Shown piece by piece: positions 27,449-36,177 of a stretch of 64,000 nucleotides of DNA (positions within the stretch are counted from its first letter, which is position 1; each line of letters opens with the position of its first letter). The notes under the pieces are model-generated. The model saw only the letters and a program-made list of their open reading frames with translations, was not told the DNA's origin and searched no databases. Source of the DNA: Limnoglobus roseus. GTDB lineage: Bacteria; Planctomycetota; Planctomycetia; Gemmatales; Gemmataceae. The DNA is taken from positions 3,968,001-4,032,000 of the forward strand of contig NZ_CP042425.1 of the NCBI RefSeq assembly GCF_008254045.1, written 5' to 3'. Made by a program: the position numbers and the translations under genes.

Positions 27449-28027
27449 CGTCCTCAGCCTCCGAGGCCGTGGTCCGAAGGTATGGTCCGTCGTGGGGCGA
27501 CCGCCGCGGTGAGGAGGATGGATCAAGTTCGATTCTTCATCAGCGAGATCGCCGATGCGTGCCCATCGGTGGGCCACGTTCGGGATCCCAACCAGTTCGC
27601 CCGACGGGGTGACCCGACTTTGCCTCGGCATAGTCGTCGTTCCTCGGGTTCAGAGCGCCCCCTGGCTCGCCTGTCGTCCGAATGTCATCCGCCCCAATTC
27701 CAACAATTGGATTTTCCAAATCGAGCGGCGGACGAGTAGCACGCCACCTTTCGTTAGAAACGGGCGACTGTGAAGGGTCGCATCTTCCGATCATACTTGC
27801 GACCCTTTCCGTTGTGAACATGGCTGCCGGGTTGGCTGCCGCCCATTCTACTTCGGTCATCATTCGGCCTCGGAACCGACACTAAAGATGACAGTCGGCT
27901 TTAAACATTGCGATCAGTATGGCACTTTTGACCAACGCCCGGCAACGAGTGGTATGTTTTTGGTATGCATTTCGAGCCAGTGATATGAAAACGCCTGGGA
28001 AACAAGGCATTTCGTGCGGTGATTGAC
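27449..28027. other. Intergenic/accessory boundary region, no gene recognised
   Basis: Only short ORFs occur. One leftward ORF from 27863 begins MTEVEWAAANPAAMF, loosely like the start of the broken gene at 15552, but the resemblance stops after about 15 residues. The sequence becomes less GC-rich towards 27900-28030, at the edge of the mobile zone. Confidence 0.45.
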
Positions 28028-28054
28028 GCCGGTTCAAATCCTACCGCCGCAACT
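28028..28054 (+). other. tRNA 3'-end-like fragment, possible integration (att) site
   Basis: The sequence contains GGTTCAAATCC followed by TACCGCCGCAACTA, which reads like the T-loop and 3' acceptor end of a tRNA gene. No complete tRNA can be folded upstream. It sits downstream of the integrase stop, where such integrases often carry their attachment site, so it is probably the att end left by the integrated element. Confidence 0.5.
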
Positions 28055-28194
28055 AAACTTGAACAGACGTCCAGAGGCTGCCGGGAGATGACAACAGTTG
28101 TCTTCCGGCCGTTTTCGCTTTGATTTCCAGGCATTTCTACTCCGACCGCCGAGGCAACAGCAATCTCGAACGACTGTGCAATCATGCCGCCAGA

Positions 28195-29453
28195 TTACGG
28201 GATTTGACCTCTTCGGCCTATGGCTGATGCAACCGGCGGTGCAACCAAACTGGCCAGCGACAGACCCGGCAGAGCGTTCAGGGCGTGAACCGTGTCCTGA
28301 ATTCGCAGGTGCGTGTAGACGTTAGCCCGTGGGTGTCATGTCTACCACGAACCCGCGTTCGTGCGTTTTCGGGATGCCGGCGGCGTTCAGGTGCCGAACG
28401 AGGTGGACCGGCACAGCAAACAGGCGGTCGGACGGCTTCCGGCTGATGTCCGCGATCCAAGTCCGCAGTTCGTCTGCACAGGTCCGTCCGGAGCGGCAGA
28501 TACGCCCCCTTACGGTTCTTCTCGTCTGCGGCTTCAAGTTCGATCCGCGGCGGCTCGTCGAACAACACTTGGCCGACGGTCAGACTTCGCAACTCGGCGT
28601 GCCGCAGGCCGGTCAGGACGAGCGTCTTGTACACCAACGCCCGTTCCCGCCCGGCCCGCTCCAACTTGCTGCACTAGGCCGGTGAGAGGTTGGCTTCCCC
28701 TTGTCGGTCGCCGCGGTTCTTCACCAGCTTGGCGGTCAGTGAACGAGTTCGCGCGATTTCGAGAAGTTGCATCAACTCCGCTTCGGTCAGGGCACGACGT
28801 TCCTTACGCCGGTCAGTGCGGGTGTTGGCTTTCGGCAACCGGCCGGGCGGATTCGCCGTCATCCGGCCTGTCTCGATGCACCAGTTGGCGAATACGATCC
28901 AGGCTTCCCGGAAACCGTTGCGGGTGCGGGCCGACATGCCTTCTGTCTCACGCTCAATGAGCCAGCGTTCAAATGGCGAAGTGGTGACACTCGCCAACGT
29001 GTCGAACCGGCAGTCGTTCGCAACGCGACGGAGTGCGGACATCGTGTTCCGGTGATACACCCGGTTGACACCCTTCGCCTTCTGGTGGTTCTCGAACGCC
29101 GCGAAGTGGTCGGGCAACGGAACGGACTGGTGGAAGCCGGTCGCCTCTTCGTTCGCCGTGATGCACCCGGCCCGCTTCAACTCGACCCGGCGTTCCCATT
29201 GAGCCAACTTCTGTCGGGCAGTTTGCTCGTCCCGGCACCGTGTCGAACGGGTAACGAGCGAACCGTCCGCATCCCGGAACTTGGCGAAGTACGTTGCCGA
29301 CCGCGTGATGATCTTCGTACCGCATGGTGAGAGGCTAGCGGTTCGGAGCTTCCCGCGGACTCGCCAACGGACCATCTGCTCGCTGTTCTTGACGAAGGGT
29401 TCCGCGGTCGGCGGGATTCGTCGCGTAGTCGATTTCTTGAATACCGAACCCAT
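28195..29453 (-). pseudogene. Decayed tyrosine recombinase (integrase)
   Basis: The gene starts at the ATG at 29453 (MGSVFKKSTTRRIPP), with AAGGG upstream, and its N-terminal DNA-binding half is intact (ERWLIERETEGMSARTRNGF then REAWIVFANWCIETGRM). A stop after NLSPA (28674) cuts the frame. The catalytic part continues VYKTLVLTGLRHAELRSLTV, carrying the first catalytic Arg, then shifts frame to IADISRKPSDRLFAVPVH. After VVDM an internal deletion joins directly to NVYTHLRIQDTVHALNALPG, removing the HxxR and second His. The active site is therefore destroyed. The remnant marks the left end of an integrated element whose cargo lies to the right. Confidence 0.8.
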
Positions 29454-29631
29454 GTGATTCCCTTTGTGCGGACCACGACAGCGGACACACCCGAAGAGGC
29501 CAACGGTCGGCGCGAAGTAAGTGTAGCGCGAATCGGAACGAAATGGCAGGTGGCATCCGTGCCCCGCCTTGGTCCCTTCTGGGACATAGGACACTATTGT
29601 ACCCTCTACGATGGACGTGAAATGCCCTCAC

Positions 29632-29990
29632 TTATCGCGCCGTCACGCGATAATTGCTGACGCGCTTCGGTTAACCGCCTTGCACGACGACCTAGAGCAA
29701 GCCCGCCCGCTTCAAGCCGTCAAAGGCCCGTCGAACGGTGCGGACGTTCACCCCCGCTCGCCGTGCGATGTCCATCTGACTCGTACGGGAAGCGTCATGC
29801 TTGCTGTCGCGGAACAGCACGAACCACACCTTGATTTCCGCAGCGGACATTGCAGCCAAGCGATGATCGACGACGGCGTTCAACAAGCGAAAGCGGTCGC
29901 CCGTGTTCGTTGGTCTCTTCGGGTGTGCAGGAGGTTCGGGCCGGGTCCGTCGGTCGGAAGGCCGTATAGGTTCAACTGTTCAGTAATCAT
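29632..29990 (-). pseudogene. Broken HTH protein of the replication module
   Basis: The ATG at 29990 overlaps the stop of the ATPase gene (ATGA), giving MITEQLNLYGLPTDGPG. The frame is then lost and the family-like sequence continues in another frame: RFRLLNAVVDHRLAAMSAAE, SQMDIARRAGVNVRTVRRAF (a helix-turn-helix), then DGLKRAGLL. Two in-frame stops follow, interrupting VVVQGG and PKRVSNYRV before a final TAA at 29632-29634. Substituting single codons would restore the reading. It therefore has one frameshift and two nonsense changes. It resembles the small DNA-binding proteins that accompany RepA/DnaB-like ATPases in mobile elements. Confidence 0.65.
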
Positions 29991-30769
29991 CTCTTGCCCT
30001 CAATCGCAGACGATCGGAATCGCCGAATCGCCCTACTGAACGTCAGAGGGATGTCCCTGCACTCGCCGTAGCGAGACTTCAAGTGACGGAGCGTGTGCGG
30101 GTCGTTGGCCTGTTCACCGGGGCTGAGGATATAGGCGTCGTCGGCACCGTACTCCAACTCGCTCGATTCGCGGAAGCTGGCGAGCGACAGTTGTGAGTAG
30201 CTGTTGCGGCCTTTGGTATCCTTCGACCGGCCGACCGCGGCAACAACGATAACGCCACAACCAGCGTTCGCCATCGCCCGAACGCCGTCCATCAACGCAT
30301 CACCCCCGGCCCGCCGGTCGTCGGAAGAACCCGCCATCCGCTGGATGTAGTCCAGAACGATCAACTCGGCGCCGAGGGCGTTGGCCGTCGCGACGACATT
30401 CGAGAGCGTGAACGGCGAAGGCACAAACGTAAGGCGTCTCAATGCCGGTTCCATCTCATCGACCGCCGTGCGAACTTTGACGCGCTGTTCCTCCGTGAAA
30501 GTGCGTCGCAGAATGACCGTGAGCTGTAGTTCCGAGTGCCGCGAAAGCAAACGAAGCCAAAGTACGTTCGGCACCATCTCTACGTTGCAGACGACAGCCC
30601 GCAAGTTTTTGTTCAGCCGAAGCGCGTCGTACACGGCTTGCATCACGAACGCCGTCTTACCGGCGCCCGGTTCGTCGCCGAGCAATAGTACGCGGTTAGG
30701 ACCGAACTGGACGTTCGCCAAATCATCATTGCCGATGCGCCACATGGCGGGCGGAACACCGGACAACAA
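29987..30769 (-). CDS. DnaB/RepA-like ATPase of an integrated element
   Basis: A RecA-fold ATPase of at least 260 aa. Walker A is LLLGDEPGAGKTAFVMQAV and Walker B is AELIVLDYIQRMAG, with a sensor-like VIVVAAVGRSKD; the order matches the C-terminal helicase domain of DnaB and the hexameric RepA of plasmids. The product probably loads or drives replication of the element. A TTG at 30769 is the first start in frame, but the natural start is more likely the ATG at 30831, which overlaps the previous gene's stop; a frameshift in the C-rich run near 30800 separates it from the rest (RRIIRRGWCEELLSG). The N-terminus may thus be damaged. Confidence 0.7.
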   Translation of the reverse strand: MLSGVPPAMWRIGNDDLANVQFGPNRVLLLGDEPGAGKTAFVMQAVYDALRLNKNLRAVVCNVEMVPNVLWLRLLSRHSELQLTVILRRTFTEEQRVKVRTAVDEMEPALRRLTFVPSPFTLSNVVATANALGAELIVLDYIQRMAGSSDDRRAGGDALMDGVRAMANAGCGVIVVAAVGRSKDTKGRNSYSQLSLASFRESSELEYGADDAYILSPGEQANDPHTLRHLKSRYGECRDIPLTFSRAIRRFRSSAIEGKR

Positions 30770-30827
30770 TTCCTCGCACCACCCCCGGCGAATGATGCGG
30801 CGGGGGCGACAGGCGGATGGGGTTCGT

Positions 30828-31238
30828 TCATTTTTCCACCCCCTTCACAGCGTTCGCATGCTCAATCCCCGACTGAACCGCGTGTGACAATTCCGAAGCA
30901 GAGAGTCCACAATCGCGGCCGGGTGCGTCGAGAAGTTGTTGAACGGCCGACGACGAGACGCCGCACTCGATTAGGTTCGCCGCCGCCCGGAAGAGTCGGC
31001 GTTCTCTTTTGCCGGGCGCTGGCAGTTCTCGCATGTGAACGATGTCCAGGGTGGCCCGTTGCAGACTGCAACAACCGTCCGCCGTTCGCTGGCGGTTAGC
31101 CGCTTCGCGCGTTAAAGTCCCTTGCTCGCAGCGTGCCCACAGGTCGGCGGCAGTGGCACACCGCTTTGGCGCCCGCGGCAGTTCGAAGGGACGAGGCCAA
31201 TCGGCTGCCATCCTGATGCGTTCTACCGAAAGCCTCAT
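30828..31238 (-). CDS. Small protein of the replication module, unknown function
   Basis: A protein of about 136 aa starting MRLSVERIRMAADWPRPFEL. It is rich in Arg and Ala, with helical segments ERRLFRAAANLIECGVSSSA and VQQLLDAPGRDCGLSASELS, and has no membrane segment. Its stop overlaps the ATG of the next gene (ATGA at 30831), which implies coupled translation with the ATPase. Its start codon is only one base from the IS630 target TA, so the element has split this gene from its upstream neighbour and promoter. I do not recognise the family. Confidence 0.55.
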   Translation of the reverse strand: MRLSVERIRMAADWPRPFELPRAPKRCATAADLWARCEQGTLTREAANRQRTADGCCSLQRATLDIVHMRELPAPGKRERRLFRAAANLIECGVSSSAVQQLLDAPGRDCGLSASELSHAVQSGIEHANAVKGVEK

Positions 31239-31240
31239 TA

Positions 31241-32219
31241 GAGCGGTTCCCGAGATGATCAAGCGCCGGGTGCGCGGGTCGGTTAGTTTGTTGGCGACTC
31301 ACAGGAGGGCCACCGATGCGGGCGTCCTCGGCCGATGTGCGGGCGCGGGTCCTGGCGGATTGTGATACCGGGCCGGGCACCCGAGCCATCGCCATCGAGT
31401 ATCGCGCGAGCGAGTCTTGGGTCCGGCGGGTCCAGCAAGTACGGCGGGGGGCCGGGCGGATCACGCCCGTTGATCCGCGGCGGGGGCCCACACCCGGCCG
31501 GGGCGCCCACGCGGACGCGATCCGGCCGGCCGTCGCGGCGGCCCCAGACGCGACGCGGGCCGAGTACCGCCGAGCGGTTCGCGCTGCCCCGGTCCCGCTC
31601 GGCCCTCGCCGCCCTCGGGCTGCCGCGGGAAAAAAGTCGGTCCGAGCCGGCGAGCCGGACCGCCCGGATGGGGCCGCGGCTCGGACCGCGTGGCGTGCGG
31701 GCCAGCCGCACCTCGCTCCGGGCAAGTTGGTGTTCGTCGACGCGACGTGGGCGAGTACCCGGATGGCCCGGACGCACGGCCGGTGCCCGCGGTTGGTGAT
31801 GGACGTGCCGCACGGGCACGGGAAGACGACCACGTTCGTGCCCGCCCGGCGGTCGGACGGGATGACCGCCCCCGTGGTGATCGACGGAGCGGTGACGGGT
31901 GACGTGTTCGTGGCGTACGTCGAGCAACCGTTGGTCCCGGCGCTGCGGCCGGGTGACCGCGTGGTAATGGACAACTTGGCCTGCCACAAGCGGGCCGGGG
32001 TGCGAGTTGCGGTTGCCGCCGGCGTACCGCCCGGGCCTCAACCCGATCGAAAAGGCGTTCGCCAAGCGGAAGGCCCGACACCGGGCGGCGACCAAGCGGA
32101 CCGTGCGGGCCGTCGAGGGCTACCTGGGCGAGTGATCGACGACGTTCGCGGCCGAGGAGTGCCGCAACTACTTCGCCTGTCGCGACTATTCAACCGCTAC
32201 ACCGACTCGGGAACCGCTC
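31241..32219 (+). mobile_element. IS630-family insertion sequence, 979 bp, inactive
   Basis: The ends are perfect 14-bp inverted repeats, GAGCGGTTCCCGAG (31241-31254) and CTCGGGAACCGCTC (32206-32219). They are flanked by TA at 31239-31240 and 32220-32221, the dinucleotide duplicated by IS630 elements. It inserted in the sequence TAATG between the stop of one gene and the start of the next. The transposase inside is frameshifted. Confidence 0.88.
31316..32215 (+). pseudogene. IS630-family transposase, frameshifted
   Basis: The protein begins MRASSADVRARVLADCDTGP with an HTH domain (TRAIAIEYRASESWVRRVQQ). A DDE domain then follows: first Asp in KLVFVDATWASTRMARTHGR, second in GDRVVMDNLACHKRAGV, and the third acidic residue in NPIEKAFAK, which lies in another frame. 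Frames change between the HTH and DDE parts (near 31580-31640) and again after HKRAGV (near 32010), and a stop interrupts the C-terminal part. No active transposase can be made. The DDE core is nevertheless well preserved, so decay is recent. Confidence 0.8.
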
Positions 32220-32221
32220 TA

Positions 32222-32367
32222 GTCCTTCGATGAACGCCGGCCGATTGTCAACAGCAAGCGAGTCGATTCGTTCAAGCCACCGCGTGCAGCCCAGTCTTCG
32301 ATCCGAGCATCCGGGGTGAACCCGTAGCCCAAGTGGGTCGGTTCCGAGCGGGTGACGACTGCCCCAA
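32222..32367 (-). pseudogene. 3' fragment of an interrupted gene of the element (left copy)
   Basis: The minus strand reads HLGYGFTPDARIEDWAARGG then LNESTRLLLTIGRRSSKD and a stop formed at the IS630 junction. Upstream it is cut by the end of an IS110 copy at about 32368. The same 146 bp recur inverted at 36178-36326. It was the 3' end of the gene preceding the 30828 gene in the replication module; the protein family is not clear from this short piece. Confidence 0.55.
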
Positions 32368-32474
32368 CTACAGTCGAGTGGCCGACGGGTCGGCAACCCA
32401 GGACTAGACCGAGCGCGTCGTCACACCGCGGGCTCGCAGTGGTTCTCCTCTTCTCCTCGCCAGCTCTTGGCTCG

Positions 32475-33503
32475 TTACGCCGCCGCCTTCACCGGCTGCA
32501 CCTGATGGAACAGCCACCGCACCCACCGGTTGGCGACGGCCGCGGCCACCACGCTCCCCGGCTTGCCCCGGCCCTTCATGTCGGCCGCCAGTTTCTTCCA
32601 CCGGGCGTCGTACCGCACCAGCCGGTGGGCGGCCTCGATGAGCACGACCCGCAGCTGCGGGTTGCCGGCCTTGATCAGCCCGGCGTCGGCCTGCTTCTGG
32701 CCGCTCGACGCGTTCCGCGGCGACAGCCCGCAGAACCGGGCCGCCTGCTTGCCCGTCCGGAACCGGTCGAACCGCCCGATCTCGGCCCGGATGGTGGCCG
32801 CCGTGACCAGGCCGATCCCCTTCATCGTCAGCAGATTCACGACCAGGGCATCCTCGGCGGTGACCTGGGCCAGGCGTTGCTCGGCCGCCTTGACGTCGCC
32901 GGCCAGGGCCTTCAGGCGGCCCAGGTGCCGGTCCATCACCCACCGCGTCTGCTCGCTCAGGGCGGCGTCGCGGGTCAGCCACGTCAGCCACGCCACCGTC
33001 CACGGGTTCACGCCCTCGGGGGCGGCTACCCGGTTGTCGCGGAGCAGGGCCCCGATCCGCAGCTTGACGTTCCGCCGCTCGCCGACGAGCTGCTGGCGGT
33101 ACCGGACGAGCCGTCGCAGTTCGCGGACCTCGGCCGGGGCGTGCCACACCTTGGGCAGGTACCCGACCCGCTCCAGGTCGGCGAGCATCTTGGCGTCCGA
33201 GTAGTCCGTCTTGTCCGGGTTGCCCTTCATGCGGGCCACATACCCGGGGTGGGCCAGGTCGACCAGCCACCCGGCTTTGGTCACCAGTTCCTCGGCCAGA
33301 TCGGCCGACCCGCTGCACGCCTCGATGGCCGCCCGCACGTCGGTGCCGAACCGGGCGACGGCGTCGCGGATGGCCCGCCAGTCGTTCGCGCAACTCTGGT
33401 TGAGCAACACGCGGCCGCCGCGGTCCAGGGCGCACACCTGGACGGACAGGGTGTGGTAGTCCAGGCCCACGAAAACGGGGCCGGTCGTCGTTGCCGCGGG
33501 CAT
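32475..33503 (-). CDS. IS110-family transposase (left copy)
   Basis: A 342-aa IS110 transposase, identical to the copy at 35042. The N-terminal RuvC-like DEDD domain has Asp15 in FVGLDYHTLSVQV, Glu in AAIEACSGSADLAEEL and the paired Asp residues in DKTDYSDAKMLADLERVGY. The C-terminal Tnp2 domain has the serine-type motif in RTGKQAARFCGLSPRNASSG. Both domains and all key residues are present, so it may be active. The ATG at 33503 has GAGGA nine bases upstream. IS110 enzymes recombine without terminal inverted repeats, guided by a bridge RNA from an element end. Confidence 0.92.
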   Translation of the reverse strand: MPAATTTGPVFVGLDYHTLSVQVCALDRGGRVLLNQSCANDWRAIRDAVARFGTDVRAAIEACSGSADLAEELVTKAGWLVDLAHPGYVARMKGNPDKTDYSDAKMLADLERVGYLPKVWHAPAEVRELRRLVRYRQQLVGERRNVKLRIGALLRDNRVAAPEGVNPWTVAWLTWLTRDAALSEQTRWVMDRHLGRLKALAGDVKAAEQRLAQVTAEDALVVNLLTMKGIGLVTAATIRAEIGRFDRFRTGKQAARFCGLSPRNASSGQKQADAGLIKAGNPQLRVVLIEAAHRLVRYDARWKKLAADMKGRGKPGSVVAAAVANRWVRWLFHQVQPVKAAA

Positions 33504-33578
33504 GGCTGGTCCTCGAAGGTGTGGTCCTGTTGATGGTGACCACACCCACCCTCTCCGGCAACCAGCGTTCATCCCCAT

Positions 33579-34966
33579 CTACAGTCGTAGTTGACATGAT
33601 AGCCACGCCAAAGGAGTTAGGGCGAGGGTGGGCCATGTCCGGACAGCCGACTCAGCGTGTCGTGAAGAAGTGGGCCGCCGAGGTGGGGGCGGTGGGCGAG
33701 CGGATCGGCCGGCACTTCGCCCGCAGCGAACCCCGTCAGCGAGCGGCCGCCTACCTGCGCGGGTTGCTCACCGACGCCGAGCGGAAGAACGGGTGGCAGC
33801 TGGCCGAGTACCTGGGCGAGGCGACGCCCGACGGGGTGCAACACCGGCTCACCCGCGCCGACGGGGACGCGGGCGCGGCCCGGGACGACCTGGCCGGGTA
33901 CGTCCACGAGCACCTCGGCGATCGCGGTGGGGTGCGGATCGTGGACGAGACCGGGTTCGTCAAGAAGGGAACGAAGTCGTGCGGGGTGGCCCGCCAGTAC
34001 ACCGGCACGGCGGGCCGGATCGAGAACGCCCAGGTGGGCGTGTTCCGGGCTTACGCTGGCCCGAAGGGGCACGCCTTCCTCGACCGGGCACCGTACCTGC
34101 CGAAGGAGTGGGCCGGCGACCGCGAGCGATGTGACGCCGCCGGTGTGCCCGAGGGCGTGGGGTTCGCGACGAAGCCGCAGCGGGCCGAGCGGATGATCCG
34201 GCGTGCGCGGCGGCTGGGGGTGCGGGCGGCGTGGGTGGCGGGCGACACGGTGTACGGCCACGGCGGGAAATTCCGGCGATTCCTTGAGGAGGCGGGGCCG
34301 CCGTACCTGCTGGCCGTGCCGTCGAACCAGCCGCTGTTCGACGGGCGGTTCCGCTCCACGGTCGGGGCGGTCGCCGACGCGCTCGCGGCGGGCGCGTGGC
34401 GGCGGGCCAGTGCCGGGGACGGGAGCAAGGGGCCGCGGGAGTACGACTGGGCGGCGGAGGCGTTCGGCCCCACTGGCGAGCGGGGGTGGCCGTTGTGGCT
34501 GGTGGTGCGACGACACCGGGAGCGGCCGGGCGAGCGGGCGTACTTCTTCGCCCGCGGCCCGGCGGCGACACCACCGGCCGAGCTGGTCCGAGTGGCCGGG
34601 ACTCGGTGGCGGGTGGAGGAATGTCTGGAGTTGAGCAAGGGGGAATGTGGGTTCGGCGAATACGAGGTGCGGTCGTGGGGGGGCTGGCATCGGCACGCGA
34701 CGCTCAGCCTGTTCGCCCTGGCGGTGGTGGCCGTGATCCGCTCGCGAGTGCCGGCCCCGCGGCGGGAAAAGGGGGCGCGGGGCGAATCCGGGTGAGCGTC
34801 CCCGAGGTGCGGAAGTTGCTCGCCCGGTTGGTGTGGGCGTTCGCCCCGTTGGCGAAACAGGTGCTGGCATGGTCGGTGTGGCGACGACGGCACCAACATC
34901 GCGCCCGCGACTGCCATTACAAGAAGCGTGAGGCCAAACCGCCCGATTGAACAACTACGACTGTAG
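33579..34966 (+). mobile_element. IS701-like insertion sequence A, about 1.39 kb
   Basis: The central element lies between 15-bp terminal inverted repeats CTACAGTCGTAGTTG (33579-33593) and CAACTACGACTGTAG (34952-34966). Its length matches the two other IS701-like elements here (1,410 and 1,425 bp). Each terminal repeat abuts an IS110 copy in opposite orientation, so its own target duplication can no longer be read. Confidence 0.7.
33635..34795 (+). CDS. IS701-family DDE transposase A
   Basis: A 386-aa transposase of the IS701/DDE_5 type. The first catalytic Asp is in GVRIVDETGFVKKGTKSCGV, the second in VRAAWVAGDTVYGHGGKFRR, and the Glu probably in RWRVEECLELSKGECGFGEY. The ATG at 33635 has GAGGGTGGG upstream; an in-frame ATG at 33596 is possible. 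The 0-frame ends REKGARGESG. A -1 shift at GGAAAAG (34765-34771) would replace this tail by RIRVSVPEVRKLLARLVWAF and run to a stop at 34950, giving a C-terminal domain also seen, in the same relative frame, in the other two IS701 genes. Confidence 0.88.
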   Translation: MSGQPTQRVVKKWAAEVGAVGERIGRHFARSEPRQRAAAYLRGLLTDAERKNGWQLAEYLGEATPDGVQHRLTRADGDAGAARDDLAGYVHEHLGDRGGVRIVDETGFVKKGTKSCGVARQYTGTAGRIENAQVGVFRAYAGPKGHAFLDRAPYLPKEWAGDRERCDAAGVPEGVGFATKPQRAERMIRRARRLGVRAAWVAGDTVYGHGGKFRRFLEEAGPPYLLAVPSNQPLFDGRFRSTVGAVADALAAGAWRRASAGDGSKGPREYDWAAEAFGPTGERGWPLWLVVRRHRERPGERAYFFARGPAATPPAELVRVAGTRWRVEECLELSKGECGFGEYEVRSWGGWHRHATLSLFALAVVAVIRSRVPAPRREKGARGESG

Positions 34967-36177
34967 ATGGGGATGAACGCTGGTTGCCGGAGAGGGTGGG
35001 TGTGGTCACCATCAACAGGACCACACCTTCGAGGACCAGCCATGCCCGCGGCAACGACGACCGGCCCCGTTTTCGTGGGCCTGGACTACCACACCCTGTC
35101 CGTCCAGGTGTGCGCCCTGGACCGCGGCGGCCGCGTGTTGCTCAACCAGAGTTGCGCGAACGACTGGCGGGCCATCCGCGACGCCGTCGCCCGGTTCGGC
35201 ACCGACGTGCGGGCGGCCATCGAGGCGTGCAGCGGGTCGGCCGATCTGGCCGAGGAACTGGTGACCAAAGCCGGGTGGCTGGTCGACCTGGCCCACCCCG
35301 GGTATGTGGCCCGCATGAAGGGCAACCCGGACAAGACGGACTACTCGGACGCCAAGATGCTCGCCGACCTGGAGCGGGTCGGGTACCTGCCCAAGGTGTG
35401 GCACGCCCCGGCCGAGGTCCGCGAACTGCGACGGCTCGTCCGGTACCGCCAGCAGCTCGTCGGCGAGCGGCGGAACGTCAAGCTGCGGATCGGGGCCCTG
35501 CTCCGCGACAACCGGGTAGCCGCCCCCGAGGGCGTGAACCCGTGGACGGTGGCGTGGCTGACGTGGCTGACCCGCGACGCCGCCCTGAGCGAGCAGACGC
35601 GGTGGGTGATGGACCGGCACCTGGGCCGCCTGAAGGCCCTGGCCGGCGACGTCAAGGCGGCCGAGCAACGCCTGGCCCAGGTCACCGCCGAGGATGCCCT
35701 GGTCGTGAATCTGCTGACGATGAAGGGGATCGGCCTGGTCACGGCGGCCACCATCCGGGCCGAGATCGGGCGGTTCGACCGGTTCCGGACGGGCAAGCAG
35801 GCGGCCCGGTTCTGCGGGCTGTCGCCGCGGAACGCGTCGAGCGGCCAGAAGCAGGCCGACGCCGGGCTGATCAAGGCCGGCAACCCGCAGCTGCGGGTCG
35901 TGCTCATCGAGGCCGCCCACCGGCTGGTGCGGTACGACGCCCGGTGGAAGAAACTGGCGGCCGACATGAAGGGCCGGGGCAAGCCGGGGAGCGTGGTGGC
36001 CGCGGCCGTCGCCAACCGGTGGGTGCGGTGGCTGTTCCATCAGGTGCAGCCGGTGAAGGCGGCGGCGTAACGAGCCAAGAGCTGGCGAGGAGAAGAGGAG
36101 AACCACTGCGAGCCCGCGGTGTGACGACGCGCTCGGTCTAGTCCTGGGTTGCCGACCCGTCGGCCACTCGACTGTAG
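34959..36177 (+). mobile_element. IS110-family insertion sequence (right copy), about 1.2 kb
   Basis: The element is bounded by GACTGTAG at 34959-34966 and again at 36170-36177. The first copy is the end of the IS701 terminal repeat, so IS110 appears to have inserted into that repeat. The identical left copy spans 32368-33586. Non-coding ends are about 75 bp before the gene and about 100 bp after it, and one of them should encode the bridge RNA. Confidence 0.7.
35042..36070 (+). CDS. IS110-family transposase (right copy)
   Basis: Identical to the 342-aa protein encoded at 32475-33503 but on the opposite strand. It has the DEDD RuvC-like residues (GLDYHT, EACSG, KTDYSDAK) and the C-terminal Tnp2 serine motif region (FCGLSPRNASSGQKQADAG). 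Perfect identity of both arms, including third codon positions, implies a very recent duplication or ongoing gene conversion. The gene looks intact and could move in trans with its twin. Confidence 0.92.
   Translation: MPAATTTGPVFVGLDYHTLSVQVCALDRGGRVLLNQSCANDWRAIRDAVARFGTDVRAAIEACSGSADLAEELVTKAGWLVDLAHPGYVARMKGNPDKTDYSDAKMLADLERVGYLPKVWHAPAEVRELRRLVRYRQQLVGERRNVKLRIGALLRDNRVAAPEGVNPWTVAWLTWLTRDAALSEQTRWVMDRHLGRLKALAGDVKAAEQRLAQVTAEDALVVNLLTMKGIGLVTAATIRAEIGRFDRFRTGKQAARFCGLSPRNASSGQKQADAGLIKAGNPQLRVVLIEAAHRLVRYDARWKKLAADMKGRGKPGSVVAAAVANRWVRWLFHQVQPVKAAA

Larger units (their letters stand above)
32219..33593. repeat. Left arm of a perfect 1,375-bp inverted repeat
   Basis: This arm is the exact reverse complement of 34952-36326 (paired positions sum to 68545). 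It contains an IS110 copy (core repeats GACTGTAG/CTACAGTC at 33579-33586 and 32368-32375), about 150 bp of a host-gene fragment on its outer side, and the terminal repeat of the central IS701 element on its inner side. Confidence 0.9.

Noticed and set aside
27540..27863. N-terminal similarity (MTEVEWAAANP) to the broken gene at 15552
   Set aside because: Similarity covers about 15 residues only; the rest lacks the CCRR and ILAHCRG motifs.
28028..28054. A complete tRNA gene
   Set aside because: Only the T-loop/acceptor end is present; no anticodon arm or D-arm can be folded upstream.
27901..28185. 94-aa minus-strand ORF with VGFEPA
   Set aside because: The VGFEP stretch is simply the antisense translation of the tRNA-end-like sequence, a known annotation artefact, so I treat it as non-coding.
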